Positions 16,064-21,451 of a DNA stretch of 64,000 nt are shown piece after piece. A program made the translations under genes and the position numbers. The DNA lies in contig NZ_SSOC01000001.1 of NCBI RefSeq assembly GCF_004801295.1, forward strand, positions 791,589 to 855,588, in the 5' to 3' direction. The DNA comes from Pseudothauera nasutitermitis (GTDB lineage: Bacteria > Pseudomonadota > Gammaproteobacteria > Burkholderiales > Rhodocyclaceae). Numbering within the stretch: the stretch's first letter is position 1; each line of letters starts with the position of its first letter. The notes below the pieces were generated by a model. That model was not told where the DNA came from. It did not search any database and saw only the letters and a list, made by a program, of their open reading frames with translations.

Positions 16064-16113
16064 AAGCGCCCCTGACGGGGCGCTTGGGGCGGCCCGCTCG
16101 GCGGGCCTGCCCC
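16064..16113 (-). terminator. Double-hairpin junction with terminator-like element
   Basis: In the direction of transcription (leftward), a strong hairpin GGCCCGC-3 nt-GCGGGCC with outer GGGGC/GCCCC arms (16086-16113) is followed by a perfect 9-bp stem AAGCGCCCC-4 nt-GGGGCGCTT (16064-16085), then TTTCGATTT. It lies between the lectin-like gene and the next gene. Order and sequence match the junction at 2059-2120. Confidence 0.6.
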
Positions 16114-16139
16114 GGACATGACACAAGCCACAGAGGGCA

Positions 16140-17117
16140 CTACACCTTTGCGAGGCGGCCACCGAAGAGGGAGTCCGAGAACTCCGCGCCGGAGTAGACG
16201 TAGAGAAGGAAGGCGCCGGCGTCCTGGCCGCTGCCCCAATCGCCGCCGTGGTAGGCCACGGCGTTGGGGTAGCTCCAGAAGTAGTCGCCGAAGGCCGATT
16301 CGTCGCGGTCGTCGCGCGTCGTGGCGGGCAGGAAGACCGCGCCCAGGTCGAAACCGGCGTCGCGGTCGGTGGCGCGGCGGCGGAACCAGCCATCGCCCGG
16401 CGCCTCGACATCGGTTTCCACGTAGGTCTGGCTGCCGTCGGTAGCCCAGATGCGGTATTCGCTGTCGGCGTTGGTCTGCAAGCCATCGACCATCTGCCAG
16501 GCGTTGCCCCACAGGCCGACGATGCCGCGCCAGGTGGCCTGGGCCACGGTTTCGTCATCGACCGCACGCACGCCGCCGCCATTCACGTTGCCGTCGCCGA
16601 TGGCCTGCTGCGCGTCGGGGGTGCCAAGTTCGATCAGCAGCAGCGCCTGGATGGCCGCGAGCTGGTAGATGCTCCAGAGCATCCAGCCCTCGCCACGCGC
16701 GGCGGCGCGCGCCTGCATGGTCGGGAAGTTGATGGAGGCCAGCGGCTTCAGGCCGGGCTGGCTGCCCAGCTTGTCGTCGCCGTCCGGCGTGCCCTGGAAC
16801 TTCCCGACGTGGAACTGGGCCAGCTCGGCGCCGTGGTGGCGGAACGCGGGGTGCAGCTCGAAGCCGGGCGCGGGTTCGGGGCTGACCCACAGCGCCTTCT
16901 TGCCCGCGTGCTCGCCGGTGGGCACGGCGCCGGCGCGGTAGTAGAAGGCCGGGACGCGCACCAGGTGCTGGCCGTCGATCACTTCGTCGGCGATGCCGGC
17001 GTAGGTCGGGTGGGCGTCGAAGTCGCCGGCGGCCGGCGCGATGCTGTTGCCCTCGGCGTCGATGCGCTGCCAGTTGCCCAGCGCCTTGCCGATGATGATG
17101 CCGATGATGTGGCTCAT
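16140..17117 (-). CDS. C-type-lectin / FGE-sulfatase-like fold protein with a variable-region-like C-terminus
   Basis: 325 residues. The body (FELHPAFRHHGAELAQFHVG, GWMLWSIYQLAAIQALLLIE, GIVGLWGNAWQMVDG) has the pattern of formylglycine-generating-enzyme/C-type-lectin domains used as binding scaffolds by phages. The last 36 residues (GGDWGSGQDAGAFLLYVYSG and on to FGGRLAKV) align with the variable region of diversity-generating retroelement targets such as Mtd: G-G-x-W-x-x-G-x-x-A-G, alternating Y/S/D positions, and a final Arg. No reverse transcriptase or template repeat was found in the window, so it may be a static relative or an orphan target. Its place in the early operon, not beside tail genes, is odd. 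Confidence 0.6.
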   Translation of the reverse strand: MSHIIGIIIGKALGNWQRIDAEGNSIAPAAGDFDAHPTYAGIADEVIDGQHLVRVPAFYYRAGAVPTGEHAGKKALWVSPEPAPGFELHPAFRHHGAELAQFHVGKFQGTPDGDDKLGSQPGLKPLASINFPTMQARAAARGEGWMLWSIYQLAAIQALLLIELGTPDAQQAIGDGNVNGGGVRAVDDETVAQATWRGIVGLWGNAWQMVDGLQTNADSEYRIWATDGSQTYVETDVEAPGDGWFRRRATDRDAGFDLGAVFLPATTRDDRDESAFGDYFWSYPNAVAYHGGDWGSGQDAGAFLLYVYSGAEFSDSLFGGRLAKV

Positions 17118-17129
17118 GAGGATTCCTTT

Positions 17130-17145
17130 CTTGCTTGCTTGCTTG
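17130..17145. repeat. (CTTG)x4 tetranucleotide tract
   Basis: Four perfect tandem CTTG units lie 13 nt upstream of the lectin-like gene's ATG, next to its AAGGA ribosome site (read as AAGC repeats on the coding strand). Four units is short, but changes in such tracts can alter spacing and expression. Confidence 0.6.
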
Positions 17146-17156
17146 GGAGGGGTGGC

Positions 17157-17510
17157 CTACGCCGGCTCGGCGGCGGCCTGTTCTTCGTCGGCATCCGGCT
17201 CGACGCCGACGGCGCGCATGACCTGCGCGAAGTCGTCATCGAACAGGTAGCCGCTCGTGCGGTAGCTCTCGACCATCCGCCAGATACCGAACTGGACGGT
17301 CTGATCGGTCGTGCCCAGGTTCTCGCCGTTGATGAACAAGGCGTCGGAACCGTCCTTGCCGTAGGCCGAGACGCTGGGCAGCATCCCGGCGCGGTACAGC
17401 AGGTCGAGCAGCAGGCTCGTTCTGCCGTACAGGTTCAGCGTCACGTCATGGCCCATCGCGCGAACGACAGGCCACTTGCCGATACCGGCAGTGCGGATTT
17501 GGATGTCCAT
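17157..17510 (-). CDS. Hypothetical protein, first gene of the leftward operon, 117 aa
   Basis: Start MDIQIRTAGIGKWPVVRAMG at 17510 with GAAGGACA upstream. A compact alpha/beta protein (HDVTLNLYGRTSLLLDLLYR, QTVQFGIWRMVESYRTSGYL) with an acidic C-terminal tail. No named family. As first gene behind PL it is a candidate for an early regulatory or anti-host role; this is inference from position. Confidence 0.65.
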   Translation of the reverse strand: MDIQIRTAGIGKWPVVRAMGHDVTLNLYGRTSLLLDLLYRAGMLPSVSAYGKDGSDALFINGENLGTTDQTVQFGIWRMVESYRTSGYLFDDDFAQVMRAVGVEPDADEEQAAAEPA

Positions 17511-18037
17511 GTCGGTGTCCTTCGGGGGATTGCCCTGGCGCGGGCCGCGTTGCCGCGCTGGTGTGCGCGGCTGTTCGAGGTGCGCCTTCTCTCAGGCTGT
17601 CATGGCGCTTTCGGCTCACCATTGCGGGGCTTACGTCTGCCCAACCGGCCCGGCCTACCGGGCTTCTTTGCGGCATTGATGCGACTCGGTGCGCGCGCCG
17701 CGCCCCCTGCGCGTTGCCCGTGAAAACGGGCGCCAGCTCTGGCCTTGCCTCGACCGGCTGCCGGGGGGTACTGCATGTCTTTCTGCCCGTCGTTACCTGC
17801 GCCACGAACGGGTGGGCGTCTTTCGACCTGGCCTATGGCTTCGTCACGACCCCCGCGGGCCGCTCCACCAGGGAGGCCAGGATTTCGCACGCTTTTGCTT
17901 CTACGGCGCGCGCCCAGGCGTAGGAGGTTGGCGCCGCGCCCCTGGGGGCGGGCCTCGCCTCTATTCATCCGGCAGGTTGTTAAAGAGCGGTTGCGCTGCT
18001 TTTCGCGTGTCGTTGCGTGTCGCTGCGCGTCTTGATG
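17511..18037 (-). promoter_or_regulatory. Long transcribed leader of the leftward early operon
   Basis: About 527 nt separate the predicted PL start (near 18037) from the first convincing gene. It holds a boxA (17978-17989), several GC-rich inverted repeats (for example GCCCGG-CCTA-CCGGGC near 17650) and two overlapping Arg/Pro-rich open frames on the minus strand (17446-17805 and 17600-17968) that I could not confirm. One has a KTCSTPRQPVEARPE segment reminiscent of Ash-type leader proteins from phages. I treat the region as leader RNA, with a possible short coding region unresolved. Confidence 0.5.
17978..17989 (-). promoter_or_regulatory. boxA antitermination element
   Basis: On the minus strand CGCTCTTTAACA, which contains the full GCTCTTTAACA of E. 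coli rrn boxA and is close to lambda nut boxA. It lies about 50-60 nt after the predicted PL start. BoxA binds NusB-NusE and nucleates antitermination. No clear boxB hairpin was identified beside it. Confidence 0.65.
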
Positions 18038-18043
18038 AGCCGA

Positions 18044-18073
18044 ATACTAGCCGCGCTAGTTTTGTTCTGTCAA
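18044..18073 (-). promoter_or_regulatory. Leftward early promoter PL
   Basis: Minus strand: TTGACA (18073-18068), 18-nt spacer, TAGTAT (18049-18044). A perfect -35 and a good -10 for sigma70. Operators overlap both hexamers, so repressor binding would block it. It drives the whole leftward operon. Confidence 0.8.
18046..18060. promoter_or_regulatory. Repressor operator OL-a
   Basis: Perfect 15-bp palindrome ACTAGC-CGC-GCTAGT, identical to the site at 20973-20987, overlapping the PL -10. Confidence 0.8.
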
Positions 18074-18086
18074 TAGGTGCGCTAGT
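18072..18086. promoter_or_regulatory. Repressor operator OL-b (variant)
   Basis: AATAGGTGCGCTAGT: one half-site is perfect, the other degenerate. It starts 26 bp from OL-a and overlaps the PL -35 edge, mirroring the right control region. Confidence 0.65.
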
Positions 18087-18092
18087 TAATGT

Positions 18093-18125
18093 GGCAAAAT
18101 AAAAGCCCGGCGACGTGCCGGGCTT
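18093..18125 (-). terminator. Rho-independent terminator of the immunity (repressor) operon
   Basis: Minus strand: AAGCCCGG-7 nt-CCGGGCTT followed by TTATTTTG. A perfect 8-bp stem with a T-rich tail. It would stop leftward transcription coming from the repressor operon just before PL, like lambda timm/tL3. Confidence 0.75.
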
Positions 18126-18138
18126 GCGGAGATGGAAG

Positions 18139-18798
18139 ATGGACGACTGGAAGGTGTGGGCGCTCTGGGCGGCCGTGGGCTTCAACCTGGCGGCTGGGGC
18201 CTGGAGTCTGGCGGCGGCTATCCGCTACACGCGGAAGGAGGCGCGGCTAGATCGGGAAACTTTGGGCACGCGCCCGCTGCTGTCGGACGATAGGGTGGCG
18301 TCCTTGCGGCCCGGAGACACCGTGCTGATGTTGCTGCCGCTGGCAGGTATGACGGCCGATCAGCAGACGGCCCTGATCGGCTCAATCAAGACGATGGCGG
18401 AGTCCGCGAAGGCGCGAGGCATTGAGTTCATCGTCCTGCCCGATTGGGGGAAAAAGGCGATTGTCGTTTCTCGCGGCATCCAGGCGGAGCGCGCCGACGA
18501 TGAGGCAGCAAGAAAGGAGGACGCCGAATGGCTGTTTCAGGTGTGGAAAGAGGTCGGCGAACGCGATCAGGCCGCTCTCGCGGAACTTGAGTCGAGCGCG
18601 GAGGCTGTCAGGAAGGAAAGTGCTGCCGCAGTTCTTCGAGAAGCGCGTTTGCAGTTGGCAGCAGAGCTTGAACCTCTGCTTCGGGCCATTCAGAAAAAAG
18701 CGCAATCCCTTCAAGGTCTTCAATCCGGGCCAGCAGGTGCGCCAGGGCTACTTGAGGATGTTCGTGCTCTTTCAGAAGCGATAAGCAAAATACCCTGA
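18139..18798 (+). CDS. Membrane-anchored hypothetical protein of the immunity region, 219 aa
   Basis: Start MDDWKVWALWAAVGFNLAAG at 18139 (GGAG 7 nt upstream); an in-frame GTG at 18115 lies in the terminator hairpin and is less likely. Residues about 6-30 form one transmembrane segment, then a soluble part (RPGDTVLMLLPLAGMTADQQ, KARGIEFIVLPDWGKKAIVV) and a charged coiled-coil C-terminal third. A single-pass inner-membrane protein in a prophage immunity region is a candidate for superinfection exclusion, but no family is recognised. Its last 191 nt overlap a convincing minus-strand gene (18608-18853). Confidence 0.6.
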   Translation: MDDWKVWALWAAVGFNLAAGAWSLAAAIRYTRKEARLDRETLGTRPLLSDDRVASLRPGDTVLMLLPLAGMTADQQTALIGSIKTMAESAKARGIEFIVLPDWGKKAIVVSRGIQAERADDEAARKEDAEWLFQVWKEVGERDQAALAELESSAEAVRKESAAAVLREARLQLAAELEPLLRAIQKKAQSLQGLQSGPAGAPGLLEDVRALSEAISKIP

Positions 18799-18853
18799 GC
18801 AACCTGCTTTCGAGCTGCGCTGATGCAAGCGCGGCTTTTTCTTCGTTGTTCAT
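18608..18853 (-). CDS. Hypothetical helical protein, 81 aa, repressor operon
   Basis: MNNEEKAALASAQLESRLLR onward; Leu/Glu-rich, all helical, ending LLEELRQHFPS. Support: its ATG overlaps the stop of the upstream gene (ATGA at 18850-18853), composition is protein-like, and it is last in the leftward repressor operon. It lies antisense to the end of the plus-strand gene 18139-18798, so both being expressed would be a convergent overlap. Confidence 0.55.
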   Translation of the reverse strand: MNNEEKAALASAQLESRLLRVFCLSLLKEHEHPQVALAHLLARIEDLEGIALFSEWPEAEVQALLPTANALLEELRQHFPS

Positions 18854-19359
18854 GGGTTGCCCCGCGTTTCAACGGCCGGCGCCTGGGCCAGCTCAACACG
18901 GTGCAGGACGATGGAGCGCATTTCATCTTCCCATTCGGGGACAAGGCGGGTGCGCAAGACCTTTGCCCATTCGCTCGCGTCCCAATCGGTGGCAAGGTCT
19001 TCAACGTCCACCATCGGCAGCAGCAACACCACTTGCTCATCGTCGCCCAGCTCGGCGACGGCCTTGAAGGTCATCCTGTCGAGTTGCCGCATCGTGGTGT
19101 CGTATAGGCCGTGCGCGCTGCCCTCTTGCAAAAGAAATCCCAAGAACGCCAGGCCGTTTTCAATACCCTCGCGCGTCTCTGGCGATGGCGCGGCGCGGAA
19201 ATGCGCGATCACCTTGTCGCACACGCGGCGCTTCAGCTCCGCCCGGTCGAACTGGAGCCATGTGCGGGTTGCCGAACCAAGCAGGCGCAGGCGATTAAAA
19301 AGCTCGTCTGAGCGGTCTTGTGGATCAGCTTCAGCGGACGTTAGGTTCATCGTCGTCAT
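18850..19359 (-). CDS. Hypothetical protein, 169 aa, repressor operon
   Basis: Start MTTMNLTSAEADPQDRSDEL at 19359, 19 nt after the preceding stop; ATG at 19350 is an alternative and neither has a strong ribosome site. A soluble helical protein (LFNRLRLLGSATRTWLQFDR, EGIENGLAFLGFLLQEGSAH, TWP-free acidic middle EWEDEMRSIVLHRVE). No family recognised. It is probably co-transcribed with the cI-like repressor and so expressed in the lysogen. Confidence 0.6.
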   Translation of the reverse strand: MTTMNLTSAEADPQDRSDELFNRLRLLGSATRTWLQFDRAELKRRVCDKVIAHFRAAPSPETREGIENGLAFLGFLLQEGSAHGLYDTTMRQLDRMTFKAVAELGDDEQVVLLLPMVDVEDLATDWDASEWAKVLRTRLVPEWEDEMRSIVLHRVELAQAPAVETRGNP

Positions 19360-19378
19360 TCGGCGAGGTTGTGGGTTT

Positions 19379-20194
19379 CTATCGGGCGGCCTCAAGCTCG
19401 GTAGCGCGGTTGGCGGTCTTCGTTGCCACGCAGTCGTAGGATGTGAGCATCGCCGCCTGCCCGCCGTCCTTGTCGAGCGCGCATTCTTGATCGCGCTCCT
19501 TAATCCACTGGCGTTGTCGAGAGCGCAGCCCGTCCTTGTCGGCCGTGGCTGCCATCGCCGTTTTGTAGGCTGCGTTCAACCGAGCATCCTGGCGGACGGA
19601 CTCTTTGTTGCTGCACTCGATCATGTCCGGCATGGCTCCGGCCGCGTCGTCGATGCACTTCTCATAGGTGCTGGCGGCGGTCGCTGCCGTTTTCTGGGGT
19701 GCAGCCTGGGCCTGCGGCTGACGTTTCGACCACAAATCGAGATATACGGCCTCGAACACGGGGGCCTGCATTTCACGACCGGAAACTGTTTTGTATTTCG
19801 TGTTCGATGTGTATCGGCCAATTAAATCAAATCCGCCGCCGATCTTGGCATTATCGAAATAGTATTTCTGTAGTTGCTTTGGAACTACAACTGCAAAATA
19901 GTCGGTGCTCTCTCCCATGCCGCGCGAACGGCGCAAGGCACTAGCAAGGAGTTCATTTTCTTCAGACGGAGAAAGGCTGGCGAGGAATGACGGGGTTTCG
20001 CTGGCCTGCTGGATTTTCCCGTGAAGGGAATAAAGTTCTCCGTCTGCGCGAATTTTGGGGGCGCTGGCAAGTTCTCCGCCAGGCTTTGCCCCTTGTGCGG
20101 CGATGGCCTGCTTGAAGTCGCTGGATTGGGCGTTGGAGATGACCGGAGACGATGCCAGAGCCACCATGATCGCCACAATAATTTCAATCCGCAT
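19379..20194 (-). CDS. Secreted protein with LprI-like (DUF1311) domain; lysogenic conversion candidate
   Basis: 271 residues from ATG 20194 (AAAGGGC upstream), chosen because it begins with a clean signal peptide, MRIEIIVAIMVALASSPVIS with NAQ as cleavage site. The C-terminal about 90 residues (YEKCIDDAAGAMPDMIECSN, DARLNAAYKTAMAATADKDG, LRSRQRQWIKERDQECALD) carry the Cys and W-x-x-x-R-D-x-x-C pattern of LprI/DUF1311 domains, known from mycobacterial lysozyme inhibitor LprI. A periplasmic location is predicted. Lying beside the repressor, with lower GC than neighbouring phage genes and a possible own promoter, it fits a moron gene active in lysogens. The ligand is unknown. Confidence 0.8.
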   Translation of the reverse strand: MRIEIIVAIMVALASSPVISNAQSSDFKQAIAAQGAKPGGELASAPKIRADGELYSLHGKIQQASETPSFLASLSPSEENELLASALRRSRGMGESTDYFAVVVPKQLQKYYFDNAKIGGGFDLIGRYTSNTKYKTVSGREMQAPVFEAVYLDLWSKRQPQAQAAPQKTAATAASTYEKCIDDAAGAMPDMIECSNKESVRQDARLNAAYKTAMAATADKDGLRSRQRQWIKERDQECALDKDGGQAAMLTSYDCVATKTANRATELEAAR

Positions 20195-20215
20195 GATGCC
20201 CTTTCTCTGTCGATT

Positions 20216-20221
20216 TTTATA
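20216..20221 (-). promoter_or_regulatory. Possible -10 of a separate promoter for the LprI-domain gene
   Basis: Minus strand TATAAA, 22 nt before the start codon, with no convincing -35 at 17 nt. An AT-rich 71-nt gap between repressor and secreted-protein genes is otherwise unexplained. Weak evidence. Confidence 0.35.
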
Positions 20222-20265
20222 CTTCGCTGCCCTGGGGAATTTCGCGCCCATTAGACCATACGAGC

Positions 20266-20913
20266 CTAAGTGCCGGTCTTGGTTTGGGCGTCACTTTTAC
20301 CCTTGGCTATCCAGCGAAGCGCCTTCATTTCCAGTGAGTCCGCATAAGACCGCGCATCGCCATCAGCCCACGGCGGGCCGGGGGCACTCTCGTCTTTCAG
20401 CAGGAAATCAATCACCAACTGCTTGGGTGGCTCCGCAACCTGATACCTGTGCCCAACGTCGATCATCTTTTCGATGATCGCGGCGTCGCGGGCCTTGTTC
20501 CTTTCAAATTCCTTCGCCCGCTCCTTTGCCTTGACGATCACGTCACCTTCATCCGAGTCTTGGGAGGCGAGGTTTGTTTGCTGATCTTGTCCTGCCCCAG
20601 TGCCGGCGGCTGGTCGCCGATCTGACGCGAACATCGCAATCCGGTCTATTTCCTTCTGGAGTGAAGGGCTGAAGTCCGAGACGTGGCAGCGCAGGCCCTC
20701 AGCGAACTTGATAGCTGCGACGACATTCAGCACCGAGCCCTTCGGCTTATCGGCATTGAGGTATTGCCAGACCATGCCCTGGTTGCCGATTCCATACACC
20801 TGCCCGAACTCAAGCTGGCTCATCCCCGCGCGCTTCTCGAACAGCTCGCGGAGCCTTACCGAGTCCTGAATCTGCTCGTCGGTGGGGGGTGTCTTGGGTT
20901 TCTTTGTCGTCAT
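20266..20913 (-). CDS. CI-like phage repressor lacking a peptidase S24 domain
   Basis: 215 residues. An N-terminal HTH (about 18-85: LRELFEKRAGMSQLEFGQVY, GIGNQGMVWQYLNADKPKGS, LNVVAAIKFAEGLRCHVSDF) matches repressors of temperate phages. The C-terminal half (Gln/Asp-rich linker, then ERAKEFERNKARDAAIIEKM and VIDFLLKDESAPGPPW) is not the Ser-Lys peptidase domain expected for a RecA-cleaved repressor. It is divergent from the Cro-like gene and flanked by three operators, so it should repress PL and PR and regulate itself. ATG 20913 lies 7 nt after its -10, so the message may be leaderless. Confidence 0.85.
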   Translation of the reverse strand: MTTKKPKTPPTDEQIQDSVRLRELFEKRAGMSQLEFGQVYGIGNQGMVWQYLNADKPKGSVLNVVAAIKFAEGLRCHVSDFSPSLQKEIDRIAMFASDRRPAAGTGAGQDQQTNLASQDSDEGDVIVKAKERAKEFERNKARDAAIIEKMIDVGHRYQVAEPPKQLVIDFLLKDESAPGPPWADGDARSYADSLEMKALRWIAKGKSDAQTKTGT

Positions 20914-20919
20914 AACGTC

Positions 20920-20934
20920 ATTAGCGCAACTATT
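20920..20934. promoter_or_regulatory. Repressor operator OR-c (variant)
   Basis: ATTAGCGCAACTATT; its reverse complement AATAGTTGCGCTAAT matches 11 of 15 positions of the consensus palindrome. Overlaps the PRM -10, suggesting autoregulation. Confidence 0.6.
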
Positions 20935-20948
20935 GAAAGGAACGGCAA
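20920..20948 (-). promoter_or_regulatory. Repressor maintenance promoter (PRM-like)
   Basis: Minus strand: TTGCCG (20948-20943), 17-nt spacer, GCTAAT (20925-20920). A weak sigma70 promoter whose predicted start falls on the repressor ATG. Its -10 lies inside the operator at 20920-20934. Confidence 0.6.
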
Positions 20949-20962
20949 CCAGCCGCGCTATT
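20948..20962. promoter_or_regulatory. Repressor operator OR-b (variant)
   Basis: ACCAGCCGCGCTATT, 13 of 15 matches to ACTAGCCGCGCTAGT. Overlaps the PR -35 and the PRM -35 edge. Starts 25 bp from OR-a and 28 bp from OR-c. Confidence 0.7.
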
Positions 20963-20989
20963 GACGGTAATAACTAGCCGCGCTAGTAT
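20961..20989 (+). promoter_or_regulatory. Rightward early promoter PR
   Basis: TTGACG (20961-20966), 17-nt spacer, TAGTAT (20984-20989). Strong sigma70 match; operators cover both hexamers. Its start lies at or next to the Cro-like ATG (20999). Confidence 0.8.
20973..20987. promoter_or_regulatory. Repressor operator OR-a
   Basis: Perfect palindrome ACTAGC-CGC-GCTAGT, identical to OL-a, overlapping the PR -10. Confidence 0.8.
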
Positions 20990-20998
20990 TGCGGCACT

Positions 20999-21277
20999 AT
21001 GGACACGAACAACATCAAGCGAGTGCGTGAGCAACTCGGCCTTTCCCAGGCCGCGTTCGCTGCTGCCATTGGTGTCTCGCAAGGCAACGTCAGTCACTAC
21101 GAGCGGCAGCGTCAGGACGTGCCGCCCGAGGTGGCGCGGCGTGTCATTGCGGCAGCCCATGAGCGAGGCGTTCACATCACCTTCGACGACATCTACGCCG
21201 TCGAAGCTGGGGAGGCTCGGCAACGCGCGGCCAACGCCGCCGAAGACATCCACCAAGAAGGAGCACCACATGCCTGA
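20999..21277 (+). CDS. Cro-like HTH regulator, 92 aa
   Basis: HTH at about residues 8-55: VREQLGLSQAAFAAAIGVSQ, GNVSHYERQRQDVPPEVARR. This is the first gene after PR and divergent from the repressor, the Cro position. It should bind the shared operators and favour the lytic path. The ATG has no Shine-Dalgarno sequence and lies 10 nt after the -10, so the message is probably leaderless or nearly so. The tail is Ala/Glu-rich. Confidence 0.85.
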   Translation: MDTNNIKRVREQLGLSQAAFAAAIGVSQGNVSHYERQRQDVPPEVARRVIAAAHERGVHITFDDIYAVEAGEARQRAANAAEDIHQEGAPHA

Positions 21278-21437
21278 ACCCAAGGTAGCCGCCGCCACGC
21301 CCATCGAAGACGCGCAGCAGCGCGCCGGCGTTCCGGCCGTTTCGCCCGAGTCCGCCCACTCCCAGCCTGCCGGCCTGCCCGACATGCCCGAGGGCGACGC
21401 GCCCGCGCTCATCCAGATCGGCCCTTTGGATGTTTGA
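21270..21437 (+). CDS. Small hypothetical protein, 55 aa
   Basis: MPEPKVAAATPIEDAQQRAG onward. Strong GAAGGAG site 7 nt upstream and an 8-nt overlap with the Cro-like gene support it. Pro/Ala-rich, probably unstructured. Function unknown. Confidence 0.55.
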   Translation: MPEPKVAAATPIEDAQQRAGVPAVSPESAHSQPAGLPDMPEGDAPALIQIGPLDV

Positions 21438-21451
21438 GAAAAGAGCCAGCC

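Noticed and set aside
16036..17117. A complete diversity-generating retroelement
   Set aside because: Only a variable-region-like target is visible. No reverse transcriptase frame and no second copy of the C-terminal 100 bp was found; the hairpins after the gene also occur after ssb, so they are better read as junction hairpins than as DGR initiation structures.
17561..18102. Plus-strand frames of 120-137 codons in the PL leader
   Set aside because: No ribosome sites, Cys/Arg-rich shadow composition, and they run against PL across its operators.
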